Part shown: piece after piece, positions 1 through 9,877 of the stretch
How positions within the stretch are numbered: the stretch's first letter is position 1
How the letters are laid out: every line of letters begins with the position of its first letter
Source: Paracoccaceae bacterium
GTDB taxonomy: Bacteria > Pseudomonadota > Alphaproteobacteria > Rhodobacterales > Rhodobacteraceae
Direction of reading: 5' to 3'
Length of the DNA stretch: 64,000 nt
NCBI GenBank assembly: GCA_027489375.1
Contig: JAIXZW010000012.1
Coordinates: 310,001 to 374,000, forward strand
Program-made: the position numbers and the translations under genes
The notes under the pieces: model-generated
Seen by the model: only the letters and a program-made list of their open reading frames with translations
What the model was told of the DNA's origin: nothing
Databases searched by the model: none

Positions 1-32
1 GAAGATTTTCCCGCTTCGCCTTATGCGGGCGC

Positions 33-1610
33 ATGACCGATAGCACCCATGACCGCCTTCTCATCATCGACTTCGGCAGCCAGGTAACGCAGCTCATCGC
101 GCGTCGCCTACGCGAGTTGAACGTCTATTGCGAAATCCACCCGTTCAACAAAGTGGATGACGCTTTCCTGAAATCCTTCGCTCCGAAAGCGGTGATCTTT
201 TCGGGCGGGCCTGCTTCGGTATTTGCCGATGGCGCGCCGATGCCGCCGAAGGGCGTGTTCGATCTGGGCGTGCCGATCCTTGGCATCTGCTACGGCCAGC
301 AGGTGATGATGCATTGCCTTGGCGGCAAGGTGGAGCGCGGGCATGGCACGGCGGAATTCGGGCGGGCTTATGTGACGCCCACGGCGGCCACGCATCCGGT
401 CCTGTCGGGCTGGTTCGACACCGATGACGGGCATGGCGGGCGCGAGCAGGTCTGGATGAGCCACGGCGACCACGTGTCGGAAATCGCGCCGGGCTTTCAG
501 GTGCTTGGCACATCGCCCAACGCGCCTTTCGCCATCACCGCGAACCCCAAACGGCATTTCTATGCCGTCCAGTTCCACCCCGAGGTGCATCACACCCCGA
601 AGGGCGCGAAGCTTTACGAGAATTTCGTGCGTCTGGCCGGATTCAAGGGCGACTGGACGATGGGCGCCTATCGCGAGGAAGCGATCCGCAAGATCCGCGA
701 ACAGGTCGGCGACGAAAAGGTGATCTGCGGGTTGTCGGGCGGGGTGGATTCCTCGGTCGCGGCCGTGCTGATCCATGAGGCGATCGGCGACCAGCTTACC
801 TGCGTTTTCGTCGACCACGGCTTGCTGCGGCTGGGCGAGGCGGAGCAGGTCGTGACCATGTTCCGCGACCATTACAACATGCCGCTGATCCATGCCGATG
901 AAAGCGACCTGTTCCTTGGCGCGCTCGAAGGGGTGTCGGACCCCGAGGTGAAGCGCAAGACCATCGGGCGGCTGTTCATCGAGGTGTTCGAGAAGCACGC
1001 CAAATCCATCGGCGGGGCCAAGTTCCTGGCCCAAGGGACGCTTTATCCCGATGTGATCGAAAGCGTCTCCTTCAGCGGCGGGCCTTCGGTGACGATCAAG
1101 TCGCACCACAATGTCGGCGGCTTGCCGGAAAAGATGGGCATGAAGCTTGTGGAACCGCTGCGCGAGTTGTTCAAGGACGAGGTCCGCGCCCTGGGCCGCG
1201 AGCTGGGTCTGCCCGCGCAGTTCATCGGCCGCCACCCCTTCCCCGGCCCCGGTCTTGCCATCCGCTGCCCCGGCGAGATCACGCGTGAAAAGCTGGATAT
1301 CCTACGCCGTGCCGATGCGGTCTATATCGACCAGATCCGCAAGCACGGGCTGTATGACGACATCTGGCAAGCCTTTGCCGCAATCCTGCCGATGAAGACG
1401 GTTGGGGTGATGGGCGACGGGCGCACCTATGACTACGCGCTGGCGCTGCGGGCGGTGACGAGCGTGGACGGCATGACGGCGGATTACTATCCCTTTACCC
1501 ACGATTTCCTTGGCGAGACCGCCACGCGGATCATCAACGAGGTGCAGGGCGTGAACCGCGTCTTCTACGATTGCACGTCGAAGCCGCCGGGGACGATCGA
1601 GCTGGAATGA
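33..1610 (+). CDS. guaA: GMP synthase (glutamine-hydrolysing)
   Basis: Converts XMP to GMP in de novo purine synthesis, in the cytoplasm, using glutamine-derived ammonia and ATP. The protein is 525 aa, normal for the family. Residues 8-200 are a class I glutamine amidotransferase with the nucleophile Cys86 in GICYGQQ and the His182/Glu184 pair in FHPEV. Residues 210-400 are the ATP pyrophosphatase domain with the PP-loop SGGVDSS at 235-241. The C-terminal dimerisation domain ends in the usual KPPGTIELE. The ATG at 33 gives the conserved start, and only 32 bases precede it in the window, so its promoter lies outside. A strong hairpin follows the stop. Identification is certain. Confidence 0.98.
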   Translation: MTDSTHDRLLIIDFGSQVTQLIARRLRELNVYCEIHPFNKVDDAFLKSFAPKAVIFSGGPASVFADGAPMPPKGVFDLGVPILGICYGQQVMMHCLGGKVERGHGTAEFGRAYVTPTAATHPVLSGWFDTDDGHGGREQVWMSHGDHVSEIAPGFQVLGTSPNAPFAITANPKRHFYAVQFHPEVHHTPKGAKLYENFVRLAGFKGDWTMGAYREEAIRKIREQVGDEKVICGLSGGVDSSVAAVLIHEAIGDQLTCVFVDHGLLRLGEAEQVVTMFRDHYNMPLIHADESDLFLGALEGVSDPEVKRKTIGRLFIEVFEKHAKSIGGAKFLAQGTLYPDVIESVSFSGGPSVTIKSHHNVGGLPEKMGMKLVEPLRELFKDEVRALGRELGLPAQFIGRHPFPGPGLAIRCPGEITREKLDILRRADAVYIDQIRKHGLYDDIWQAFAAILPMKTVGVMGDGRTYDYALALRAVTSVDGMTADYYPFTHDFLGETATRIINEVQGVNRVFYDCTSKPPGTIELE

Positions 1611-1629
1611 TCCGTTCCGGTCGGAATTG

Positions 1630-1658
1630 AAAAGGGCCGCGCGATGCGCGGCCCTTTT
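1630..1658 (+). terminator. Rho-independent-type terminator of guaA
   Basis: A perfect 13-bp stem, AAAAGGGCCGCGC paired with its complement around a GAT loop, starts 20 bases after the guaA stop. The descending arm ends in TTTT. The stem is symmetrical, with A residues on one side and T residues on the other, so it could also end transcripts of the converging nitroreductase gene. Confidence 0.8.
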
Positions 1659-1677
1659 GTCTATCATTGTCAGGGGA

Positions 1678-2277
1678 TTACGCGGAGAAGCTGCCGCGCA
1701 CGGCGATGTCCGACAGGGCCATGCGCGGGCTGGGGGCTTCGCGCGATTGCAGGCCTTCGGGCAGGGTCGAGGCTTCGCCCCGATAGCCCACGGCCACGAT
1801 GGCGTGGACGGCGTGATGTTCCGGCAGAGCCACGACCTTGGCCGCGGCGTCACGGTCGAAACCGCCCATCGCATGGGCGACAAGACCCTTGAGATGCGCT
1901 TGCAGCCCAAGCGCGCCCCAAGCCGCGCCCGTGTCGAAGGCGTGGTAAGCGTTGGGGGATTCGGTCCCGTCCTCCTTGGTCACGCTGGTGCGTGCGGCGA
2001 CGACGATCAGCGCTGCGGCCTTGCCCGCCCAGTCGCGGTTGAAGGGGACGAGCGTTTCGGCAATCTGCGCGAATGCGGCATCGCCCTTGAGCGCCCAGAC
2101 GAAGCGCCACGGCTGCAGGTTGCTGGCCGAGGGCGCCCAGCGGGCGGCTTCGATCAGGGTCAGCACATCGGCTTCGGTCACGGCCTTGTCGGCAAAGGCG
2201 CGGGGGGACCAGCGGTCGGTGAACTGTACATCGACGGGATATTCCGCAACGCGGAAGTCTTTTACGGGGGCGTTCAT
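1678..2277 (-). CDS. Nitroreductase family flavoprotein
   Basis: Predicted FMN-dependent NAD(P)H oxidoreductase of the nitroreductase family, 199 aa. The physiological substrate cannot be read from sequence. Seen: the N-terminal phosphate-binding R-W-S-P-R motif near residue 23, the segment RWAPSASNLQPWRF that lines the FMN site, and the C-terminal VAVGYRGE block typical of this family. The frame is open further upstream, but the ATG at 2277 (MNAPVKDF) gives the expected family length. The gene converges on guaA and shares its terminator region. The neighbours do not suggest a pathway. Confidence 0.88.
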   Translation of the reverse strand: MNAPVKDFRVAEYPVDVQFTDRWSPRAFADKAVTEADVLTLIEAARWAPSASNLQPWRFVWALKGDAAFAQIAETLVPFNRDWAGKAAALIVVAARTSVTKEDGTESPNAYHAFDTGAAWGALGLQAHLKGLVAHAMGGFDRDAAAKVVALPEHHAVHAIVAVGYRGEASTLPEGLQSREAPSPRMALSDIAVRGSFSA

Positions 2278-2455
2278 TTGCGGCACCTGCGTTAATGCAA
2301 AACGATGTCGTTCAGATACTACAGGCAACGGCGCAGGCAAGACTGCCGCCGCGCAGACCGACCTCTGCACAAACAAACACATCTTTCGATCCTGAATGCG
2401 CCTTGACGAAAGCCCCCCCTTTCCCCCCATCCTGCCGCGGAAGAGGAGACTACCG

Positions 2456-3463
2456 ATGCGCGCGCTCCGCCTGATGGGCCTGAACGACCTGCAACTTTGC
2501 GATGTGCCGATCCCCGAACCCAAGGCGGGCGAGGTTCTGGTCAAGGTCGAGGCTTGCGGTATCTGCGGGACGGACCGGCACCTGCTTCGGGGAGAGTTTC
2601 CGTCCAAACCTCCGCTGACGCTGGGGCACGAGTTTTCCGGCCATGTCGTGGCCTGCGGGGCGGGGGTGGCGATTCCCGAGGGCACGCGGGTGACGTGCGA
2701 TCCGAACAACTGGTGCGGACATTGCCCCGAATGCCGGCGCGGGCGGGTGAACCTTTGCGTCAACAACCTGCCGACCGGCGTGGGCCGTGACGGCGGATTT
2801 GCGGAATACTGCGCCTTTCCGGCAGGGAAGGCGCATGTCCTGCCCGCGGCACTCCATCCGCTTCACGGGGCTTTTGCGGAACCCCTTGCCTGCACCCTCC
2901 ACGGGATGGACATCGGCGCGCCCAAGGCGGGCGAGCGGGTGGCGATCCTTGGCGGGGGTGTCATCGGGATGCTGGCGCTGCAACTTGCCGCGCTTGCAGG
3001 CGCCGAGGTGATGCTGGTGACACGGCAGGCGGAAAAGCAGGCGCTCGGCCGCAGCCTTGGCGCGCATCTCGCCGCAGGGACGGAGGAGGAGGCGCGGGCG
3101 ATTTGGGCCAAGGGAGCGGACCTTGTGGTCGAATGTGCGGGCGTGGTCGAGACGGTCGAGATGGCACCGCGACTGGCTCGTTCAGGCGGGCGCGTGGTGA
3201 TGCTGGGCGTGCTGCCCGCAGGCCAGACGGTGCGGATCGAGCCGTTCGATCTGCTGTTCCGCGAGGTGCAGTTCCTGTCCTCGTTCCTCAACCCCTTCAC
3301 GCAGGACCGTGCCGCCGGCATGATCGCCGACGGTCGGATCAGGGTTGCCCCGCTGGTGTCGCGCTGCATGGCGCTGGAAGACGCCGTCGGGGCCATCGCC
3401 AATCCGCCCCGAAGCGGGGAAATCCGTGCCCTTGTCCTGCCCAATGTCCTGCCCAATGGCTGA
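2456..3463 (+). CDS. Zinc-dependent medium-chain alcohol dehydrogenase
   Basis: NAD(P)-dependent oxidation of an alcohol or polyol in the cytoplasm; close in layout to sorbitol/threonine/galactitol dehydrogenases. It is 335 aa. Seen: the catalytic zinc region CGICGTDRH followed by GHE, four structural-zinc cysteines in the stretch beginning CDPNNWCGHC, and a Rossmann motif GGGVIGMLALQ in the second half. The frame is open to 2396, but the ATG at 2456 follows a GAGGAG ribosome site and begins the conserved MRALRL. A MFS exporter starts 36 bases after the stop and is probably co-transcribed. The substrate is not determinable. Confidence 0.9.
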   Translation: MRALRLMGLNDLQLCDVPIPEPKAGEVLVKVEACGICGTDRHLLRGEFPSKPPLTLGHEFSGHVVACGAGVAIPEGTRVTCDPNNWCGHCPECRRGRVNLCVNNLPTGVGRDGGFAEYCAFPAGKAHVLPAALHPLHGAFAEPLACTLHGMDIGAPKAGERVAILGGGVIGMLALQLAALAGAEVMLVTRQAEKQALGRSLGAHLAAGTEEEARAIWAKGADLVVECAGVVETVEMAPRLARSGGRVVMLGVLPAGQTVRIEPFDLLFREVQFLSSFLNPFTQDRAAGMIADGRIRVAPLVSRCMALEDAVGAIANPPRSGEIRALVLPNVLPNG

Positions 3464-3499
3464 CCGCCCGTCATCCGCCCCTGTTCGCAAAGCCGCATC

Positions 3500-4795
3500 A
3501 TGAACATCGCCACCAGCTTTCCCGTCCGCCACCGCGATTTCGGCCTGTTCTGGGCGGGGATATTCCTTGTGAACATCGCCGTGCAGATCGAGGCTGTGAC
3601 CATCGGCTGGCAAATCTACGGCATCGGGCGCCAAAGCATGTCGATCGGGGAAAGTGCCTTCCTCGTGGGCATGGTGGGGCTGGTGCAATTCGTGCCGCTG
3701 TTCTTCCTGACGCTCTGGGCCGGGTCGCTGGCCGACCGGCATTCGCGGCGCGGAATCGTGATCATCGCGCTGGCGGTCGAGGCGATTTGCGTGCTGGGCC
3801 TTGTCGGGGTGGCGCTGGAGCCTTCGCCCGATGTCACCCATATCTTCGCCATCGCCGCCGTCTTCGGTGCGGCGCGGGCGTTCCTGTCGCCCGCCTCATC
3901 CGCCACAGTGCCGATGCTGGTGCCCAAGGCCGAGATGCCGCAGGCGATCAGCCTGAAATCGCTGGCGTGGCAGGTGGCGGTGATCATCGGGCCGTGGATC
4001 GGCGGGTTGCTTTGCGCGATTTCCACCGCAACCTCCTATGCCGTGACCGCCGCGCTTTACATCGCGGGGCTGGTGATCATCCTGTTCATGCGCACCAACA
4101 CCACGCCCGAACGGCAACCGGGGAGCCAGATCCAGCAGATCAAGGAAGGGCTGGTCTATACGTGGCAGAACAAGATCATCTTCGGGGCGATCAGCCTTGA
4201 TCTTTTCGCGGTGCTGCTGGGCGGGGCGACCGCGCTGTTGCCGGCCTTTGCTTCGGATATCCTGAAGGTCGGGCCGGAGGGTTTCGGCATCCTGCGCTCC
4301 GGCCCTGCGCTCGGGGCTGTGGTGATGGCGCTGATCCTTGCGCGCTGGCCGTTGAAGCGGAAGGCGGGCGTCCGCATGTTTCTGGGGGTCGGCGCCTTTG
4401 GCCTTGCCACGGTGGTCTTCGGCCTGTCGCAGAACATGTGGCTATCGGTGGCGGCTTTGGCCGCGCTGGGGGCTGCGGACATGATTTCGGTCTATGTGCG
4501 CCAGACGCTGGTGCAGATCGTGACACCGGACCATATGCGGGGGCGGGTGTCGTCGGTGTCGGGGCTGTTCATCTCGGGGTCCAACGAATTGGGCGAGTTC
4601 GAATCCGGCGTGGTGTCGCGCTTCATCGGGCCGGTCGCGGCGGCGGTTGCGGGCGGAATCGGGACGATGGGCGTCACCGCGCTTTGGGCGTGGATGTTTC
4701 CTGCGTTGCGCAAGGCCGACAGGCTGGACGGATCGGACGAGGCCAGCCCCCTGCCCGCGCATATGTCCAGCACGCCGGCGAGCACGGGCGGCTAG
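3500..4795 (+). CDS. MFS transporter (EntS-like exporter family)
   Basis: Inner membrane major facilitator protein of 431 aa with about twelve hydrophobic segments. It resembles the MFS_3/EntS group that exports siderophores and other small molecules. Seen: the loop 2-3 motif GSLADRHSRRG near residues 76-86, and a central loop around 195-215 separating two six-helix halves. It lies 36 bases after the alcohol dehydrogenase, so the two are likely one transcript, but there is no siderophore gene nearby and the cargo is unknown. Confidence 0.87.
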   Translation: MNIATSFPVRHRDFGLFWAGIFLVNIAVQIEAVTIGWQIYGIGRQSMSIGESAFLVGMVGLVQFVPLFFLTLWAGSLADRHSRRGIVIIALAVEAICVLGLVGVALEPSPDVTHIFAIAAVFGAARAFLSPASSATVPMLVPKAEMPQAISLKSLAWQVAVIIGPWIGGLLCAISTATSYAVTAALYIAGLVIILFMRTNTTPERQPGSQIQQIKEGLVYTWQNKIIFGAISLDLFAVLLGGATALLPAFASDILKVGPEGFGILRSGPALGAVVMALILARWPLKRKAGVRMFLGVGAFGLATVVFGLSQNMWLSVAALAALGAADMISVYVRQTLVQIVTPDHMRGRVSSVSGLFISGSNELGEFESGVVSRFIGPVAAAVAGGIGTMGVTALWAWMFPALRKADRLDGSDEASPLPAHMSSTPASTGG

Positions 4796-5007
4796 ACCGC
4801 CACCGTTCCGCCACAAAACACCCTTGTTTCGGACAATATCCAGCGGTCGCGGCGCGTCTGGCGGGCATATATTGACGTTTTCTGAACACAGGTAAGCAAC
4901 AACTTCGCCCGCGGGAGGGCCGTATTGTTGATTAATGTTAACTCCAGTTCTAGCCTTCTCCCGTAACTTCGCCGTCGGGGATAGCGGCGAATTCCGAGGG
5001 GAACACC

Positions 5008-6096
5008 ATGAAGAAACGCATCGGTTGGGCAATGCTCGGCCTGCTTGGCAGCACTGCCGTCGCACAGGCGGGCGGGATCGACCGCTCGGGCCAGGGGATC
5101 GGCATCCTGTTCGAGGAGGGCCGCAAGCTGGAGTTGAGCTATGGCCGCGTGCAGCCTTCGATCAGCGGCACGGACGGTGCATTGCAGGCGACGGGCGATG
5201 TCGGGGGAAACTACAGCCAGCCGGGTTTCGCCTATAAGGCCGATCTGAACGAGAAGCTTTCCTACGCCATCATCATCGACGAACCCTTCGGCGCGGATGT
5301 GGCTTACGGGGAAGGGCTGGCGCTGGTCGGCACGACGGTGCAGGCAGAGTCCAAGGCGGCAACGGTGCTGTTGCGTTACAAGCTGGGCAACGGGTTTGCC
5401 GTGCACGGCGGGCTTCGGGCGGAACAGGCGCAGGCGGAAATCACGCTTGCCGGTGCCGCCTATGGTGCCTTCAGCGGATACACCGCCAGCTTTGGCGAAG
5501 ATGTCGGCTTCGGCTACGCGCTCGGTGCCTCGTACGAAATTCCGGATATCGCGCTGCGCGTCGCCCTGACCTACAATTCCGCCGTGGACCATGATTTCGC
5601 CACGGTCGAAACGGGCAACCCTTTGGCCCCCGGAACGAACCGCAGCACGACCGATGTGTCGATCCCGCAGTCGGTCAACCTCGATGCGCAATCGGGCATC
5701 GCAGCGGATACCCTGCTTTTCGGTCAGGTCCGCTGGGTGGAATGGTCGGCGCTGGACTTGTCGCCCGCGACGCTCGGTTCCAGCCTCGTGACCTTGGACG
5801 ATGTCGTGACCTATACGCTCGGTGTCGGGCACAAGTTCAATGAAACATGGTCAGGCGCGGCATCCATGACCTACGAACGGTCCATCGACCCCGCCGTTTC
5901 GCCACTGGCACCGGCAGACGGGCGCAAGGGGCTTTCGCTCGCGGCGATCTACAGCCGCGACAACGTCAAGGTGACGACGGCGATCAATTACACCAAGCTT
6001 GGCGATGCCGTGCCGACGATCATGAACTCCCCCGTCGCCGCGATGTCCGGCAATTCGGTCGTGGGTGTCGGCGTCAAGGTCGGCTTCCAGTTCTGA
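5008..6096 (+). CDS. FadL/OmpP1/TodX-family outer membrane protein
   Basis: Predicted outer membrane beta-barrel for uptake of long-chain fatty acids or other hydrophobic compounds. It is 362 aa. It starts with a signal peptide (MKKR, hydrophobic core, cleavage after AQA) followed by GGIDRSGQG, the hatch-domain start typical of FadL. The rest alternates in the way of beta strands and ends in aromatic GVKVGFQF, the C-terminal Phe recognised by the Bam machinery. The start is supported by GAGGGGA upstream. About 210 bases before it are intergenic, and a strong terminator follows, so it is probably a single-gene unit. Confidence 0.88.
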   Translation: MKKRIGWAMLGLLGSTAVAQAGGIDRSGQGIGILFEEGRKLELSYGRVQPSISGTDGALQATGDVGGNYSQPGFAYKADLNEKLSYAIIIDEPFGADVAYGEGLALVGTTVQAESKAATVLLRYKLGNGFAVHGGLRAEQAQAEITLAGAAYGAFSGYTASFGEDVGFGYALGASYEIPDIALRVALTYNSAVDHDFATVETGNPLAPGTNRSTTDVSIPQSVNLDAQSGIAADTLLFGQVRWVEWSALDLSPATLGSSLVTLDDVVTYTLGVGHKFNETWSGAASMTYERSIDPAVSPLAPADGRKGLSLAAIYSRDNVKVTTAINYTKLGDAVPTIMNSPVAAMSGNSVVGVGVKVGFQF

Positions 6097-6102
6097 CGCG
6101 CC

Positions 6103-6134
6103 GAAGCCCCCCTCCTGCGGGGGGCTTTCGTTTT
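6103..6134 (+). terminator. Terminator after the FadL-type gene
   Basis: A GC-rich stem, AAGCCCCCC (6104-6112) paired with GGGGGGCTT (6119-6127), lies 7 bases after the stop and is followed by a short run ending in TTTT. Confidence 0.8.
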
Positions 6135-6194
6135 CCGCGTGAAATCCCCCTGCCCCCGCGCTATCACGCGCCAAGGGACGAAGGGGATAGCCGG

Positions 6195-7046
6195 ATGATC
6201 TACAAAAGCAGCGCCGAATTTCTGCAAGCCAAGCGCAAGCGCGTGCTGCTGTTCGGCATGTCCGGCCTTGGCAAGACGCATCTGTCGAACCTGCTGCGCG
6301 ATGCCGGAAACTGGTTCCACTATTCCATAGATTACCGCATCGGCACGCGCTACATGGGCGAATACATCGCCGACAACTTCAAGCGCGAGGCGATGAAGGT
6401 TCCGCTCTTGCGCGAACTCCTGATGACGGATTCGGTCTATATCGCCTCCAACATCACCTTCGACAATCTGGCGCCGCTGTCGACCTATCTTGGCAAGCCC
6501 GGTGATCCGGCGCGGGGGGGCGTGGCCTTTGCCGAATATGTGAAGCGGCAGGGCCAGCACCGCGAGGCCGAGATTTCCGCGCTGCTCGATACGCCGCGCT
6601 TCATCGAACGCGCGTCGGACATCTACGGCTATGACAATTTCGTCTGCGATTCCGGCGGGTCGATCTGCGAGGTGGTGGATGCCGAGAACCCCGCCGATCC
6701 GGTGATGACCTCGCTGTCCGAGAACCTGCTGCTCGTCTGGATCAAGGGGTCCGAGGCGCATCGGGAAGAGTTGAAGCGCCGCTTCGACCGCGCCCCGAAG
6801 CCGATGTATTACCGGCCAGAATTCCTGCGCGCGCTTTGGGCGGAATATACCCACGGCAAGGACGAGAAGACGGTGGACCCCGATGCCTTCCTCCGCTTCG
6901 GCTATGCGCGGCTTCTGGAACACCGCCAGCCGCGCTATGCGGCGATGGCGAGATGGGGGCTGACGGTCACGGCCGAAGAGGTGGCGACCGTCAAGGATGC
7001 GGCGGGCTTCCATGCGCTGATTGCAACCGCGCTCGACCGTGCTTGA
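6195..7046 (+). CDS. P-loop ATPase of unknown function
   Basis: A 283-aa cytoplasmic protein. The Walker A loop GMSGLGKTHL sits near residues 20-29, which suggests an adenylate-kinase-like or small-molecule-kinase fold. Charged and aromatic segments follow, and no membrane segment or secretion signal is seen. The frame is open to 5847 through the preceding gene, but the ATG at 6195 lies just after the terminator and next to AAGGGGATAG. It stands alone between a terminator and metA. I do not recognise a characterised relative. Confidence 0.8.
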   Translation: MIYKSSAEFLQAKRKRVLLFGMSGLGKTHLSNLLRDAGNWFHYSIDYRIGTRYMGEYIADNFKREAMKVPLLRELLMTDSVYIASNITFDNLAPLSTYLGKPGDPARGGVAFAEYVKRQGQHREAEISALLDTPRFIERASDIYGYDNFVCDSGGSICEVVDAENPADPVMTSLSENLLLVWIKGSEAHREELKRRFDRAPKPMYYRPEFLRALWAEYTHGKDEKTVDPDAFLRFGYARLLEHRQPRYAAMARWGLTVTAEEVATVKDAAGFHALIATALDRA

Positions 7047-7099
7047 TCGCCCTGCCCTTGCTGCATAAATAAACCTTTCCGTTCAGTTTCAGGTCTGCC

Positions 7100-8017
7100 A
7101 TGCCCATCACCCTGCCCGAGAGCCTTCCCGCCTTTGACGTTCTGCGGAACGAGGGCGTCTCGGTCATGTCGCCCGAACGCGCCGCGCGGCAGGACATCCG
7201 CCCGCTGCGGATCGGGCTGCTCAATCTGATGCCGAAGAAGATCCAGACGGAGAACCAGTTCGCCCGTCTGATCGGCGCGACGCCCTTGCAGATAGACCTG
7301 CAACTGATCCGCATGACCGAGCACCAGACGAAGAACACCGCCGCCGAGCATATGGAGACCTTTTACCGCCCGTTTCAGGACGTGCGCGGGGAGAAGTTCG
7401 ACGGGCTGATCATCACCGGCGCGCCGATCGAACACCTGCCCTTCCATGAAGTGACCTATTGGAAGGAATTGGAGCAGGTTTTCGACTGGACCCAGACCAA
7501 CGTGCAATCCACCTTTGGCGTCTGCTGGGGCGGGATGGCGATGATCAACCACTTCCACGGCGTCGAGAAGCACATGCTGCCGCACAAGGCCTTTGGCTGC
7601 TTCCGGCATCGTATCCTGTGCCCGACCTCGCCTTACCTGCGCGGGTTTTCGGATGATTTCGTCATTCCGGTCAGCCGTTGGACCGAGATGAAACAGGCCG
7701 AGATCGACGCGCATGCGGGATTGAAGACGCTGCTCGGATCGGACGAGGTCGGTCCCTGTCTGGTCGAGGATGCGGCGCATCGGGCGCTCTATATCTTCAA
7801 CCATTTCGAATATGACAGCGAAACGTTGAAACAGGAATACGACCGGGACGTTGCGAACGGGACCCCGATCAACGTGCCGATGAATTATTATCCCGATGAC
7901 AATCCCGCGAAGCCACCGCTCAACCGCTGGAGAAGCCACGCGCATCTCCTATATGGAAACTGGATCAACGAGATTTACCAGTCCACGCCCTATGAAATTG
8001 ACCGGATCGGCACCTAG
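7100..8017 (+). CDS. metA: Homoserine O-acyltransferase (MetA type, predicted acetyltransferase)
   Basis: Activates homoserine with an acyl-CoA at the first committed step of methionine synthesis. The 305-aa protein shows the catalytic Cys142 in VCWGG and the His/Glu pair in the NHFEYD segment near residue 233. Residue 111, in GAPIEHLPF, is glutamate. Work on the MetA family (Zubieta et al.; Bastard et al.) ties Glu111 to acetyl-CoA use and Gly111 to succinyl-CoA use, so O-acetylhomoserine is the likely product even though annotation pipelines may call it a succinyltransferase. The next gene overlaps its end by 26 bases. No SAM-II riboswitch is visible in the 53-base leader. Confidence 0.95.
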   Translation: MPITLPESLPAFDVLRNEGVSVMSPERAARQDIRPLRIGLLNLMPKKIQTENQFARLIGATPLQIDLQLIRMTEHQTKNTAAEHMETFYRPFQDVRGEKFDGLIITGAPIEHLPFHEVTYWKELEQVFDWTQTNVQSTFGVCWGGMAMINHFHGVEKHMLPHKAFGCFRHRILCPTSPYLRGFSDDFVIPVSRWTEMKQAEIDAHAGLKTLLGSDEVGPCLVEDAAHRALYIFNHFEYDSETLKQEYDRDVANGTPINVPMNYYPDDNPAKPPLNRWRSHAHLLYGNWINEIYQSTPYEIDRIGT

Positions 8018-8951
8018 CATCGCACTTGCCGCGGCCCTTGGAGTGGGGGCCGCGCTGTCGACTTCGGCCCGGATCGAGGCGCGGGCGGCGCGGGCGCTGC
8101 GGGACCACCCGCCCGAGGGGCAGTTCGTGACGGTGGGCAATGCCCGCGTGCATGTGCTGGTCAAGGGGGCGGGGCCGGACCTTGTGCTGATCCACGGGGC
8201 ATCGGGGTCGTTGCGCGATTTCAGCTTTGACCTGATCGACCGGCTTGCCCCGCGTTACCGCGTCATTGCGATGGACCGTCCGGGTCTGGGCTATTCCGAC
8301 CCGCTGCCCGAAGGCGAAGCTTCCCTCGCCGCGCAGGTGGGGGTGCTGAAGGCGGCGGCGGACCAATTGGGTGCGCGGCAACCGCTGCTTGTCGGGCAAA
8401 GTTTCGGGGGGACGGTGGCGCTGGCTTGGGCGCTCGACCATCCGGCGGCGGCGCTTGTGACCATCGGATCGCCCAGCCTGCCTTGGCCGGGGACGCTGGA
8501 TATCTGGTACCGGATGAACGAAAACCCCGTGCTGCGGCGTGTTCTGATCCCGCTCGCGGCCGCTTGGGTGCCGCAGGCCTATGTGGACCGCGCCGTGGCG
8601 GGGGTGTTCGCCCCGCAACCCGTGCCGGAGGGGTATCTTGCCCATCTTGGCACCGACCTGACGCTGCGCCGTGCGGCGCTGGATGCGAATGTGAGGCAGA
8701 TCAACACCCTGCGCCCGCAGATCGTGGCGATGGAGCCGCGGCTGCCCTCGCTCACCCTGCCCTTCGAGATGGTGCATGGCAGCGCCGATACCATCGTTCC
8801 CCTGCACATCCATTCCGCCCCGCTGGCGGAGCGTTTGCCGGATGCCCGACTGACGGTGCTTGCGGGCGTGGGCCACATGCCGCATCACAGCCACCCCGAA
8901 GCGGTGGTCGCCGCCATCGACCGCGCCGCCGACCGTGCCGGATTGCGCTAG
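7992..8951 (+). CDS. Alpha/beta-fold hydrolase
   Basis: Predicted 319-aa serine hydrolase. Seen: an N-terminal hydrophobic stretch ([14 protein letters not shown]) that could be a signal peptide or anchor, the oxyanion strand [10 protein letters not shown], the nucleophile elbow GQSFGGT, and a C-terminal acid/histidine region with HGSADTIVP and [12 protein letters not shown]. The ATG at 7992 overlaps metA by 26 bases, so it is translated from the metA message. MetA-type enzymes are not related to this hydrolase, and the substrate is unknown. Confidence 0.87.
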   Translation: MKLTGSAPSIALAAALGVGAALSTSARIEARAARALRDHPPEGQFVTVGNARVHVLVKGAGPDLVLIHGASGSLRDFSFDLIDRLAPRYRVIAMDRPGLGYSDPLPEGEASLAAQVGVLKAAADQLGARQPLLVGQSFGGTVALAWALDHPAAALVTIGSPSLPWPGTLDIWYRMNENPVLRRVLIPLAAAWVPQAYVDRAVAGVFAPQPVPEGYLAHLGTDLTLRRAALDANVRQINTLRPQIVAMEPRLPSLTLPFEMVHGSADTIVPLHIHSAPLAERLPDARLTVLAGVGHMPHHSHPEAVVAAIDRAADRAGLR

Positions 8952-9000
8952 GCGCCCTGCCCTGCCTAAACTCGGCCTTGAACGAGTGATGGAGGATATC

Positions 9001-9876
9001 ATGTCAGACCTGCCCTTCGACGGCGCGATCACCCGCTTTTTCGAAAAGGACGCGCCAAAGCCCGTGCGCAAGGCCATCGAAAAGGCGGGCAAGGATGACA
9101 TCATCACCCAGACCTACCCTTACCGCGAGGAGATGAAGCGCAAGGACTACGACGCGGCGATGGAGGGGTTGCAGCGGCAGCTTGTGCGAATGTTGGCCGA
9201 TGTGAAGGCAAGCGGGAAGCGCGTGGTCGTGGTCTTCGAGGGGCGCGATGCGGCGGGCAAGGGCGGCACCATCGACACGATGCGCGAGAACCTGAACCCC
9301 CGCGTCGCCAATGTCGTGGCCTTGGCCAAACCGTCCGACCGCGAGGCGGCGAGCTGGTATTTCCAGCGCTATATCGACTGGCTTCCCGCCGCGGGCGAAA
9401 TGGCGATGTTCGACCGCTCTTGGTATAACCGCGGGATCGTCGAGCAGGTCTTCGGCTTCTGCACCCCCGAACAGCGCAGCCGCTTCTTCCGGCAACTTCC
9501 CGATTTCGAACGGATGCTGGTGGATGAGGGGATCATCCTCGTGAAGCTCTGGCTCGAGGTGGGGCGGGCGGAACAGCTTCGCCGCTTCCTTGCGCGCGAG
9601 AAGGACCCGCTGAAACAGTGGAAGCTTTCGTCCATCGACATCGACGGGTTGGGCAAGTGGGACGAGTATTGCCACGCCATCGACGAGACGATGGAGAAAT
9701 CGCATTTCGACTATGCGCCCTGGACGGTGATCCTGTCGGACGACAAGAAGCGGGCGCGGATCGCGGCGATCCAGACGGTGCTGCTTGCAGTCGATTTCAA
9801 GGGGCGCGACAAGGGCTTGATCGGCACGCCGGACCCTGCGATTTGCGGCGGACCGGACCTTCGCCCCAAGGAATGA
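9001..9876 (+). CDS. ppk2: Polyphosphate kinase 2
   Basis: Transfers phosphate between polyphosphate and nucleoside diphosphates, a cytoplasmic energy and phosphate-storage enzyme. It is 291 aa, a one-domain PPK2. Seen: Walker [10 protein letters not shown] at 81-89, Walker B/lid FDRSWYNR at about 137-144, and the conserved [15 protein letters not shown] block. The ATG at 9001 has GGAGG eight bases upstream and is preferred to the in-frame ATG at 8989. A TetR gene begins one base after the stop and is probably co-transcribed. Class (ADP- or AMP-directed) is not decided here. Confidence 0.95.
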   Translation: MSDLPFDGAITRFFEKDAPKPVRKAIEKAGKDDIITQTYPYREEMKRKDYDAAMEGLQRQLVRMLADVKASGKRVVVVFEGRDAAGKGGTIDTMRENLNPRVANVVALAKPSDREAASWYFQRYIDWLPAAGEMAMFDRSWYNRGIVEQVFGFCTPEQRSRFFRQLPDFERMLVDEGIILVKLWLEVGRAEQLRRFLAREKDPLKQWKLSSIDIDGLGKWDEYCHAIDETMEKSHFDYAPWTVILSDDKKRARIAAIQTVLLAVDFKGRDKGLIGTPDPAICGGPDLRPKE

Positions 9877-9877
9877 G

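Noticed and set aside
7047..7099. SAM-II riboswitch in front of metA
   Set aside because: SAM-II is often found before metA in alphaproteobacteria, but the leader here is only 53 bases and does not show the pseudoknot arms.
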